The notes under the pieces were generated by a model. It was given only the letters and a program-made list of their open reading frames with translations, was not told the origin of the DNA and did not search any database. A DNA stretch of 8,583 nt from Promethearchaeota archaeon (GTDB taxonomy: Archaea > Asgardarchaeota > Lokiarchaeia > Sigyniarchaeales > SOKP01), in assembly GCA_019894815.1 (NCBI GenBank), contig JAGXNU010000084.1, forward strand, positions 1-8,583, given 5' to 3'. The position numbers and the translations under genes are program-made. Below are positions 1 through 5,965 of the stretch, piece by piece. Numbering within the stretch: position 1 is the stretch's first letter; every line of letters starts with the position of its first letter.

Positions 1-18
1 ATCTACATCATTCTCCAT
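1..18 (-). CDS. 5' end of a gene, probable TldE/PmbA partner of TldD (partial)
   Basis: An ATG at 18..16 follows the tldD stop codon with no base between them, and the reading frame stays open to the window edge (M-E-N-D-V-D). A near-perfect Shine-Dalgarno sequence lies inside the end of tldD about ten bases upstream, so this is very likely a real start. TldD and TldE (PmbA) form a heterodimeric metalloprotease and are commonly encoded side by side, so TldE is the natural expectation. Only six residues are visible, so the identity is inferred from context alone. Confidence 0.5.
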
Positions 19-1476
19 TTAATTTAACCCTCCTACTGTTAAATCATCAATTCGTATATATGGTCCTCCATCGCAAACTCTTATTCCTTGACCTCCTTTA
101 CCACAAATCCCGTCTGAATAATTAAAAGTACTTTCATTCCCTATAGCAGAAATTTTATTTAGTACATCTAGTGTCATTCCTCCGAAGGATACATCTCTCA
201 AATTTTCTTTCCTTTCTCCATTTTCTATTCTTGTTGAGATTCTACATTTAAACTGAAAGTTTCCCGTAGTGGGATCTGTATAACCGTACTGGAAATCTTC
301 ACATAATATTCCTTTTTTTGTATCTTCAATCATTTCATCTAAATTCCAATCTTTTGGTTCTAAATATGTAAAACCCATTCTTACTTGAGGTTTTGAACTG
401 TTTGAATTTGCTCTTCCATGTCCATTAGGATCGACATTCATTCTAGAAGCCGTTTCTAAAGAATGTATGAAACTTCGGAGAATTCCATTTCTAATAATCA
501 CGGTCTTTTGTGCAGGAGTACCTTCTTCGTCAATAAAATAACATCCAAATAATTCATAAGGTAAATCAAATTTTTCACCTTGTCCAAAACGGGGATCATC
601 AACAACAGAGACATCTTCCATTGCAATTTTTTTCCCAATTTTCCCAGTAAGTATGCTTTCCTTATTTAATACTAAATCAGCTTCACAAGCATGACCTAGT
701 GCTTCATGAATAAATGTCCCTGTCAATTTAGAATCTAATATGACTCTAAAACTACCTCCTATGGGTGATTTAGCATTAAGTAGTTTAATTGCTTGTTCAG
801 ATGATTTTTTACTTAAAGATAGGGCTTTTTCTGTGTTCATAACTTCAAATCCTCCTACTCCCCCTACTGAATTAGTGCCATTTTGAATGATTCCTTTATT
901 TTGGGCATAAACTGACGAAAATAAGCGAAGAATTTCTAATTCTTGTTTTATCTTAGTTCCAAAAGCATTAAGAAATATTAAATCAACATGACTATCTAAG
1001 TAAATAGTTCTCGTATTTTTTATCAATTTTGAGTAGTTGGAAGCTATAGATTCATGGTCTTTCACCAATTCGATTTTTTCGCTTAAATCTACATCTGCTA
1101 ATTTTTTTTTACTATTAACCTTAAAATTTTGGGCTAAAGCATTCCCTTCCTTGATATGATATTTGAATTTACATAAAGAAGAAGATAATTTTGCTAATTT
1201 TACGGTTTTGGTGAATTCCTTTAACAGATTTTCTTTTGAGACACTTTTTAATACACGAAAGCCCCATCCCCCATCTATAAACGTTCTTATGCTACATCCA
1301 GTTAATAAATATGAAGTTATCTGCTTACTTTTCTCATCTGAAAACTCTATTGTATTTCCTTTACTCACACCCGCACGAATATCCCAGTATTCAACTTCGT
1401 TTTTAGCGTTATCGTGTAATTGATCTATTAAATCGTCAGTGAAGACAAGTAATTCGTTATTTTCTGCCATTTTCAT
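19..1476 (-). CDS. tldD: TldD-family zinc metalloprotease
   Basis: This 485-residue protein has the length and layout of TldD. The zinc motif HEALGH lies at residues 257-262 (HExxxH) in the usual context HEALGHACEAD. The C-terminal part carries the CGK-GGQ segment at about 458-464, whose Cys458 matches the cysteine zinc ligand of the family, and the typical ending LTVGG. TldD is the catalytic partner of TldE in a cytoplasmic heterodimer that degrades unfolded peptides through a narrow channel. In bacteria it matures microcin B17 and degrades CcdA; the archaeal substrates are not established. Two starts are possible, ATG at 1476 and ATG at 1470. The weak purine-rich site GCGAG (1484..1480) is only three bases from the first but nine from the second, so the 483-residue version may be the real one. 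The upstream zinc-ribbon gene lies 90 bases away on the same strand. Confidence 0.93.
   Translation of the reverse strand: MKMAENNELLVFTDDLIDQLHDNAKNEVEYWDIRAGVSKGNTIEFSDEKSKQITSYLLTGCSIRTFIDGGWGFRVLKSVSKENLLKEFTKTVKLAKLSSSLCKFKYHIKEGNALAQNFKVNSKKKLADVDLSEKIELVKDHESIASNYSKLIKNTRTIYLDSHVDLIFLNAFGTKIKQELEILRLFSSVYAQNKGIIQNGTNSVGGVGGFEVMNTEKALSLSKKSSEQAIKLLNAKSPIGGSFRVILDSKLTGTFIHEALGHACEADLVLNKESILTGKIGKKIAMEDVSVVDDPRFGQGEKFDLPYELFGCYFIDEEGTPAQKTVIIRNGILRSFIHSLETASRMNVDPNGHGRANSNSSKPQVRMGFTYLEPKDWNLDEMIEDTKKGILCEDFQYGYTDPTTGNFQFKCRISTRIENGERKENLRDVSFGGMTLDVLNKISAIGNESTFNYSDGICGKGGQGIRVCDGGPYIRIDDLTVGGLN
28..34 (-). promoter_or_regulatory. Strong Shine-Dalgarno site (AGGAGGG) for the gene starting at 18
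   Basis: On the minus strand the last codons of tldD contain AGGAGGG, followed after nine bases by ATG. This is the best ribosome-binding site in the window. It supports an independent, efficient start for the gene that begins directly after the tldD stop codon. Confidence 0.7.
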
Positions 1477-1566
1477 TATCTCGCTTTAGAATAATGTAAT
1501 TTAACGGAAATAATAACAATAATTATACTTTTAAAAAGAGTGAAGAAATATAGCTTTTTTGTTTTT
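1477..1566 (-). promoter_or_regulatory. Gap between the zinc-ribbon gene and tldD, possible internal promoter
   Basis: Read on the minus strand, this 90-base gap holds a pyrimidine-rich run (TTCTTCACTCTTTTT) followed by TTTAAAAGTATAATTATT. The first could act as an archaeal U-tract terminator for the upstream gene. The second could be a TATA box for tldD about 60 bases before its start. Both readings rest on base composition only and are weak in so AT-rich a region. Confidence 0.25.
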
Positions 1567-1827
1567 TTACTCATTTTTGCTCTTAGAGCCTTTTTCAACA
1601 CGTGAAACATATGTTGAAAGCGATTCCATTTCTCTTTTTCCTTTTACTTGCTTAACTATCAAGATTGCTTCTTTAATGGAACAAGTGCGTGAAAATTTCG
1701 TTGAATTTTTGAATTGAAAAGCCCGATTACATCTCACGCATTTTTTGGTCTTTATAATCTTCTTGGTATAATACCATTCACCACAATGATAACATCTAAA
1801 AAAGAAATATTTTTGAGTATTATACAT
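1567..1827 (-). CDS. Small zinc-ribbon protein, DUF1922-like
   Basis: This 86-residue basic protein has two CxxC knuckles (Cys12/Cys15 and Cys30/Cys33) within an N-terminal zinc ribbon of about 40 residues. A short helical, lysine-rich tail follows. The order FRC-x2-C, a TKK stretch, KCxxC, then a helical segment resembling SIKEAILIVKQVK matches my memory of the archaeal DUF1922 family (type example MTH1184). The function of that family is unknown; nucleic-acid or protein binding is usually suspected of such ribbons. The ATG at 1827 has GGAT about eleven bases upstream (1842..1839). The gene is divergent from the DUF47/PiT cassette and lies upstream of tldD on the same strand, so the two could share a transcript. 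No functional link to TldD is known. Confidence 0.75.
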   Translation of the reverse strand: MYNTQKYFFFRCYHCGEWYYTKKIIKTKKCVRCNRAFQFKNSTKFSRTCSIKEAILIVKQVKGKREMESLSTYVSRVEKGSKSKNE

Positions 1828-1885
1828 GGATATTTAGTATCCTTAGTTTCTAATCTATAAGCAAGACCAGTTTTATTAATTTCTA

Positions 1886-1900
1886 ATTTTTAATTTATAA
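1886..1900 (-). promoter_or_regulatory. Candidate TATA box for the DUF1922-like gene
   Basis: On the minus strand TTATAAATTAAAAAT lies about 60-70 bases before the ATG at 1827. Archaeal transcription starts about 25 bases after the TATA centre, which would leave a leader of roughly 40 bases carrying the GGAT ribosome site. The purine-rich BRE expected just upstream is not convincing. Confidence 0.3.
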
Positions 1901-1915
1901 AAATCCAAAATATTT

Positions 1916-1944
1916 AGAATATATAGGCATATATAGTATATTTT
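1916..1944 (+). promoter_or_regulatory. Candidate promoter or operator of the DUF47-PiT-DUF47 cassette
   Basis: This very AT-rich stretch lies in the divergent region between the zinc-ribbon gene and the first DUF47 gene. It holds two exact copies of ATATATAG (1919-1926 and 1929-1936) spaced ten bases apart, about one helical turn. Either copy could serve as the TATA box, giving a leader of roughly 55-70 bases. The duplication could also be a binding site for a regulator on one face of the DNA. The rest of the 1828-2014 region shows no ORF or RNA gene. Confidence 0.35.
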
Positions 1945-2005
1945 GATATTAATAATTAGGAATACGACATTAATTTACTAAATAAACATTATTAGCCTAA
2001 AGAAA

Positions 2006-2010
2006 GTGAT
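2006..2010 (+). promoter_or_regulatory. Shine-Dalgarno site GTGAT that decides the start of the first DUF47 gene
   Basis: The sequence GTGAT matches the 3' half of GGAGGTGAT and sits four bases before an ATG at 2015. The longest reading frame would begin with the GTG of this same site. Using it as the ribosome-binding site and starting at 2015 is more plausible than starting within it. Confidence 0.55.
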
Positions 2011-2014
2011 TTTT

Positions 2015-2680
2015 ATGATACTTGAATATGAAGAAAAAGAACTGAAGAAAAAGAGTATTGATGAGTTAACTCACTTATTCATGGATATTATTAGTAAACA
2101 AAATTTAGTTTTGATTGAAGGGATCGAGTATCTTATAGACGAAAATCATGAACAATTCAATACAAATATGAATCACGTAATTGAAACCACAACTGAAGTT
2201 CAAGTAAAGAAAGCGTTTGAATCTAAGATATTCAAATCAAAATTAATTTTTTCAAAAGCGGATCGTCTCAAATTATTCAATAAAATCAACGAAATAAAAA
2301 ATATTGGGGAATTCATGGCTAACAGGATGCTTGTATATCGCATAATCTTTCCAGATAATGAATTTAAATTACGACTATCACGTATTCTCGATTCATTAAA
2401 ACTTATTTCAACTGATTTATCGACTGCGGTAAAATCCATAGGAACGGATTTAAACAAGGCTCATGATATTTGTGAAGAAATAAAAGAAGAAAGACGGAAA
2501 ATGCGCAAGATAGAATTTCAATTGATTCATCGACTATATCATTATGATATGGATTATCTTTCAAGAACTTTTCTTTATCTCAAAGATATGGTTGAAGATG
2601 TCATGATGTTAGCGGATCACATTAAAACATTTTCAGAATATATCCAATTTCTTTCCATAAAATATTTAATATTCAAGTAA
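2015..2680 (+). CDS. Divergent PhoU-like (DUF47) protein, PiT accessory
   Basis: This 221-residue, largely helical protein has no membrane segment. The second half fits DUF47/PhoU-like proteins: a charged helix rich in E, K and R (about 154-175), a turn, then a helix of the type LKDMVEDVMMLADHIKTF containing DxxxD (residues 191-195 from this start). The first half keeps the helix pattern, but where the family usually has an acidic DDIAD-like motif it reads NEIKN, so one metal site looks lost. DUF47 proteins are typically encoded next to PiT transporters and are thought to regulate them. This one precedes the PiT gene by only 19 bases, so the two are surely co-transcribed. The start at 2015 is chosen from the GTGAT ribosome site; a GTG at 2006 would add three residues. 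A different all-helical protein is possible, but the context supports DUF47. Confidence 0.75.
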   Translation: MILEYEEKELKKKSIDELTHLFMDIISKQNLVLIEGIEYLIDENHEQFNTNMNHVIETTTEVQVKKAFESKIFKSKLIFSKADRLKLFNKINEIKNIGEFMANRMLVYRIIFPDNEFKLRLSRILDSLKLISTDLSTAVKSIGTDLNKAHDICEEIKEERRKMRKIEFQLIHRLYHYDMDYLSRTFLYLKDMVEDVMMLADHIKTFSEYIQFLSIKYLIFK

Positions 2681-2689
2681 TTTTTTCTT

Positions 2690-2695
2690 GGGGAT
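2690..2695 (+). promoter_or_regulatory. Shine-Dalgarno-like GGGGAT for the PiT gene
   Basis: GGGGAT lies four bases before a GTG at 2700, in the short gap after the first DUF47 gene. It overlaps the TTG at 2688, which could otherwise be taken as the start and has no ribosome site of its own. It therefore favours GTG at 2700. Confidence 0.45.
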
Positions 2696-2699
2696 AAAT

Positions 2700-3731
2700 G
2701 TGGCAAATGAGCTAAATCAGATTATGATTATTGTTTTAATCATTCTTGCCATTGCATTAGCGTTTTCTATAGGTGCGAATGATGAGACATTATCTGCCTT
2801 AGTTGGTACGGGAGCATTAAAATTTAAAATAGCTTTGATTATTGGCGGTACGGCGATTGGTGGGGGAATGATCCTAACTAGCGGTGGATTTGTAGCAAAA
2901 ACAGTAGGATCTGATATTTTAGGGGAAGGGCTTGTTTATACTACTAGCATGCTTTTAACGGTATTAATTAGTAGCATTTTATGGCTGATTGTTGGTAGTT
3001 TCGCGGGAATTCCACTTAGTAGCACGCATGCTTTAATAGGTAGCGTCGTTGGAGTAATTATTACTTATTCGATCTTTCAAGGAGGTGTGGATCCTCAAAC
3101 AGCTTTTAATTGGGAGAAACTAGGTAATGTTATACTTAGCTGGTTCATATCTCCGATATTTGGATTATTAATTACTTATATTCTTTTCAAAATCATGGCA
3201 AAACTCTATTTAACACGTTTAAAGGGTCTTAATCAAATCGAAATATCAGAAAATTATTTCAAGTGGATTCTTGTCATTGCTGTAATATTCGCAGAAATAT
3301 GGGTAGGGGCAAATTCAGGTGAAGCCTTGGGAATTCTATATGGCTTGTTAGATAACGGTTCGATAAGTTTTGAGCAATATTATTTATATGCTATATTTTG
3401 CGGAATTTTTGCATTTTTAGGAATTTATATTGCTGCTCGCTATGTAATAAAAAATTTAGCAATTCAAATGACTGATTCCCGTCCAAGTGAAGGATTGATA
3501 ATCCAAATTAGTTCCGCAATCATACTCATGATTGCAACATTATTAAGTTTACCGATATCCCATAGTCATGTGATTGTATTTTGTATTATAGGTATAAATC
3601 TCGCTCAAAAGAAAGAAATAGAGACCAAGTCACTTAGCAGGATGGCTATCTATTGGGTTCTTACATTTCCAATTGCAGCGATCATGGCAGGATTATTATA
3701 TTTTGGATTAATGTCAATAGGTTTTATTTAG
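2700..3731 (+). CDS. PiT-family phosphate (anion) permease, divergent
   Basis: This 343-residue membrane protein has about ten hydrophobic segments in the two inverted halves typical of PiT (PF01384) permeases, which move phosphate with Na+ or H+. In the first half GAND lies at 25-28 and PLSSTH at 105-110. In the second half the equivalents are GANS (203-206) and PISHSH (285-290). The usual motif is GANDxANxxG in both halves. Here the first reads GANDETLSA, lacking the AN pair, and the second has serine in place of aspartate. Those positions bind substrate and cation in known PiT proteins, so the substrate or coupling may be altered. A central cytoplasmic loop (about 165-190) is short. GTG at 2700 is preferred because GGGGAT precedes it; TTG at 2688 or ATG at 2724 are alternatives. 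The gene is bracketed by two DUF47 genes. Confidence 0.85.
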   Translation: MANELNQIMIIVLIILAIALAFSIGANDETLSALVGTGALKFKIALIIGGTAIGGGMILTSGGFVAKTVGSDILGEGLVYTTSMLLTVLISSILWLIVGSFAGIPLSSTHALIGSVVGVIITYSIFQGGVDPQTAFNWEKLGNVILSWFISPIFGLLITYILFKIMAKLYLTRLKGLNQIEISENYFKWILVIAVIFAEIWVGANSGEALGILYGLLDNGSISFEQYYLYAIFCGIFAFLGIYIAARYVIKNLAIQMTDSRPSEGLIIQISSAIILMIATLLSLPISHSHVIVFCIIGINLAQKKEIETKSLSRMAIYWVLTFPIAAIMAGLLYFGLMSIGFI

Positions 3732-3783
3732 GAAAAATTTCAATTCATAAGTTATAAAAGAGATGATTAAAATTAAGATAGAA

Positions 3784-3792
3784 AGGAAGTGA
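3784..3792 (+). promoter_or_regulatory. Shine-Dalgarno site (AGGAAGTGA) of the second DUF47 gene
   Basis: AGGAAGTGA resembles GGAGGTGA and is followed by a run of A's that leads straight into the ATG at 3800. The nine-base A run (3792-3800) forms the whole spacer, so a change in its length would change the spacing to the start codon. Confidence 0.6.
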
Positions 3793-3799
3793 AAAAAAA

Positions 3800-4483
3800 A
3801 TGGGTTCTCTAATTGAATTTTTAAAACGAGAAACAACTCTTAATGCTTTAGAAAAGTCGAAAAAACACGCTCAAAAAGTTCAAGAGTGTGTAAAGGAATT
3901 AAACCATGGTTTAAATTTGTTATTAAAAGATAGAGAAGAGGAAAAATCTCACAAAATTCTTCATAACGTAGATAAATTAGAAAAGGAAGCAGATATACTA
4001 AGAAGAAAGATACAAAAAAATATCTCGCGTGGAGAATTAAATCCTAGTGTAAGACAAAATCTTTCCCATTTAATTAAAAGAATGGATGATGTTGCAAATT
4101 GTTGTACTGGAGTTGCTCGTAGAATAGTTACTATTCCATTTATTTTTTGGGAACAGAGTAGTGAGGAAACAATAAATATTATTTTAGAAATAATGGAAAT
4201 CACCGTTGAATGTTCAGTATTTTTAGATCAAATATTAATTGACCTTCTTAAAGAAGGGGAGAATGTCAAAAATTATGCACGCCAAATTAATCAAAAAGAA
4301 CACGCTGTTGATCTTCTCAACATTAAACTTCGGAAGAGTCTTCAAGAAACAGATTATAAGGTAAATTTTTTCACAATATTTACAGTAGGGAATGTTTTTG
4401 ATATATTAGAAGCGATATCAGATTCCATTGAAGGTGTAGCTGATTATATAATGGTGTTATTGACTAGTAGTAACTCACTCTAA
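3800..4483 (+). CDS. PhoU-like (DUF47) phosphate transport regulator
   Basis: This 227-residue soluble helical protein is a typical DUF47 member. The acidic E/DxxxD motifs that bind metal clusters in PhoU-like proteins are present in both halves: E61-x3-D65, D96/D97 followed by Asn100, E167-x3-D171, E204-x3-D208 and E211-x3-D215. The segment with VDKLEKEADILRRKI and the later LIKRMDDVANCC is the usual first repeat. Proteins of this family are encoded beside PiT permeases and are believed to control them at the cytoplasmic side of the membrane. The gene follows the PiT gene by 68 bases and has its own good ribosome-binding site, so it probably belongs to the same operon. It is much closer to the family norm than the DUF47 protein upstream of the permease. 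Confidence 0.92.
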   Translation: MGSLIEFLKRETTLNALEKSKKHAQKVQECVKELNHGLNLLLKDREEEKSHKILHNVDKLEKEADILRRKIQKNISRGELNPSVRQNLSHLIKRMDDVANCCTGVARRIVTIPFIFWEQSSEETINIILEIMEITVECSVFLDQILIDLLKEGENVKNYARQINQKEHAVDLLNIKLRKSLQETDYKVNFFTIFTVGNVFDILEAISDSIEGVADYIMVLLTSSNSL

Positions 4484-4528
4484 AATTCTTTTAATTTTAA
4501 TTTGATTTATTGAATCTAATCAAGTTAA
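4484..4528 (+). terminator. T-rich stretch and imperfect hairpin after the phosphate cassette
   Basis: Directly after the stop codon come several T runs (4488-4503), the kind of U-rich sequence that ends archaeal transcription. They run into an inverted repeat, 4497-4507 against 4518-4528. It has 10 of 11 Watson-Crick pairs plus one T-G pair (a U-G wobble in RNA), with a ten-base loop. It could be a terminator, an mRNA-stabilising hairpin or an operator. It is AT-rich, so its stability is modest. Confidence 0.35.
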
Positions 4529-4606
4529 TTATCATACCAGCAATAAAATAATATTGGATTGGAGATTATTTTAATTATTGAAATTATTTAATTTTAATTC
4601 GAAATT
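4529..4606 (+). promoter_or_regulatory. Presumed purB promoter region
   Basis: This AT-rich gap lies before purB. TAAAATAATA (about 4544-4553) is a possible TATA box about 55-60 bases before the start codon. No Shine-Dalgarno site lies near the ATG; the GGAG at 4561-4564 is far too distant. purB may therefore have a short or absent leader. An imperfect direct repeat TTTTAATT-N(1-3)-GAAATTAT occurs at 4569-4587 and 4592-4608, the second copy running into the start codon. Such repeats are easily produced by chance in this composition. Confidence 0.3.
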
Positions 4607-5965
4607 ATGGTTCATAAATTTGTAAATCCAATTGAAAATAGATACCGAACCGATATTGCTTCTATTTTTACAGAGGAGACTAAATTAAAAAATTGGCTAA
4701 AAGTTGAAGCTGTTTTAGCAACAGTTAATGCCCAGTTGAATACTATTCCTTCAAAAGCAGCAGAAGAGATTAATAAAAAGGCAAACTTAAACCACGTTAA
4801 ACTTGATAGAGTTAAAGAAATAGATGACGAAATACATCACGATTTAATGGCGATGGTAAAAGCTTTAGCAGAGCAATGTGAAGGAGATGCAGGAAAATAC
4901 ATCCATTTAGGAGCAACGAGTTATGATATTGAGGATACAGCTACGGCCTTACAACTTCGAGAGGCTTTAAACTACATTAAGAAATCATTATCCGAATTAT
5001 TAATGGTACTTGTAAGGATAACTGAAGAAAAAAAAAACCTTGTATGTATTGGAAGAACTCATGGACAACACGCTATCCCTACCACTTATGGGATGCGATT
5101 TGGAGTTTGGGCTTATGAAATAAGCAGACATCTTGATCGATTAGAACAAATTATAGAACGAATATCTTTTGGAAAAATGTCTGGAGCTGTGGGAACAATG
5201 GCAAGTTTTGGAGAAAAAGGTATTAAATTACAAACAAAAGTAATGCAACTTCTTGATCTAAATTCTGTTCTAATCGCAAATCAAATCATACAAAGAGACC
5301 GCCATGCTGAAGTAATTATATTAACATCATTAATTGGTCAATCTTTAGCAAAAATAGCCCAACAATTTCGTATCCTTCAAAGAAATGAAGTTGCTGAAAT
5401 GTTTGAACCATTCAAGAAAAATCAAGTAGGTAGTTCTACAATGCCTCATAAAAGAAATCCTCATAAATCTGAAAGGATTTGTAGTTTAGCGAGAGTGTTA
5501 AAATCTAACGTTATTCCTGCTTTAGATAATATTATTTTAGAGGATGAAAGGGATCTTACGAATTCAGCAAATGAACGAATAATCATTGCCGAAAATTTCA
5601 TTATTTTGGACTATATTATTCACCAGATGACTTCAATACTTCAAGGAGTCGAATTCGATGAAATTAAAATTGAAAAAAACTTAAATCTTACTAAAGGGGC
5701 TTGTTTAAGTGAAAAAATTATGATAGAACTAGTTAATCGAGGAATTGGAAGACAAGAAGGTCATGAAATACTAAGACAAGCAGCCATAAAAGCGATAAAT
5801 GAAAATCGATTTATGGAAGAAATTTTAAATAATAATTCTAAAATAAAGGAAAAATTCTCTGAAAAAGAATTAAAAGATTTATTGGATCCACATCAATATA
5901 TTGGGTTAGCACAAGCTCAAACTGAACAATTATTAGAAACGCTACGAAAAAAATATGATATATGA
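4607..5965 (+). CDS. purB: Adenylosuccinate lyase
   Basis: This 452-residue protein of the fumarase/aspartase superfamily has the normal PurB length. It splits fumarate from SAICAR in IMP synthesis and from adenylosuccinate in AMP synthesis. The family signature GSSTMPHKRNP lies at 275-285 and includes the catalytic serine loop. His152 in GRTHGQHA matches the general-acid histidine, and His100 in HLGATSYDIEDTA lies in the substrate-binding region. EIHHDLMAMV (75-84) and QRDRHAEVI (229-237) are further typical PurB segments that set it apart from argininosuccinate lyase and fumarase. The ATG at 4607 starts the conserved N-terminus; no ribosome-binding site is visible. The stop codon overlaps the start of purM by four bases, which fits a purine operon. 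A ten-base A run (5028-5037) sits in frame within the gene. Confidence 0.95.
   Translation: MVHKFVNPIENRYRTDIASIFTEETKLKNWLKVEAVLATVNAQLNTIPSKAAEEINKKANLNHVKLDRVKEIDDEIHHDLMAMVKALAEQCEGDAGKYIHLGATSYDIEDTATALQLREALNYIKKSLSELLMVLVRITEEKKNLVCIGRTHGQHAIPTTYGMRFGVWAYEISRHLDRLEQIIERISFGKMSGAVGTMASFGEKGIKLQTKVMQLLDLNSVLIANQIIQRDRHAEVIILTSLIGQSLAKIAQQFRILQRNEVAEMFEPFKKNQVGSSTMPHKRNPHKSERICSLARVLKSNVIPALDNIILEDERDLTNSANERIIIAENFIILDYIIHQMTSILQGVEFDEIKIEKNLNLTKGACLSEKIMIELVNRGIGRQEGHEILRQAAIKAINENRFMEEILNNNSKIKEKFSEKELKDLLDPHQYIGLAQAQTEQLLETLRKKYDI

Noticed and set aside
1163..1423. Plus-strand open frame of 86 codons inside tldD
   Set aside because: It lies wholly antisense to a well-supported gene, has no ribosome site and shows no recognisable domain.
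2200..2457. Minus-strand open frame of 85 codons inside the first DUF47 gene
   Set aside because: It is antisense to a supported gene and is a composition-driven shadow.
2698..2715. ATG at 2698 as the PiT start
   Set aside because: It is in another frame and stops after five codons; the PiT frame is reached by GTG at 2700 or TTG at 2688.
3961..4203. Minus-strand open frame of 80 codons inside the second DUF47 gene
   Set aside because: It is antisense to a clearly conserved DUF47 gene and has no independent support.
4569..4608. Direct repeat before purB as a purine operator
   Set aside because: TTTTAATT recurs several times nearby (for example at 4489 and 4495), so the repeat is likely a result of AT-rich composition.
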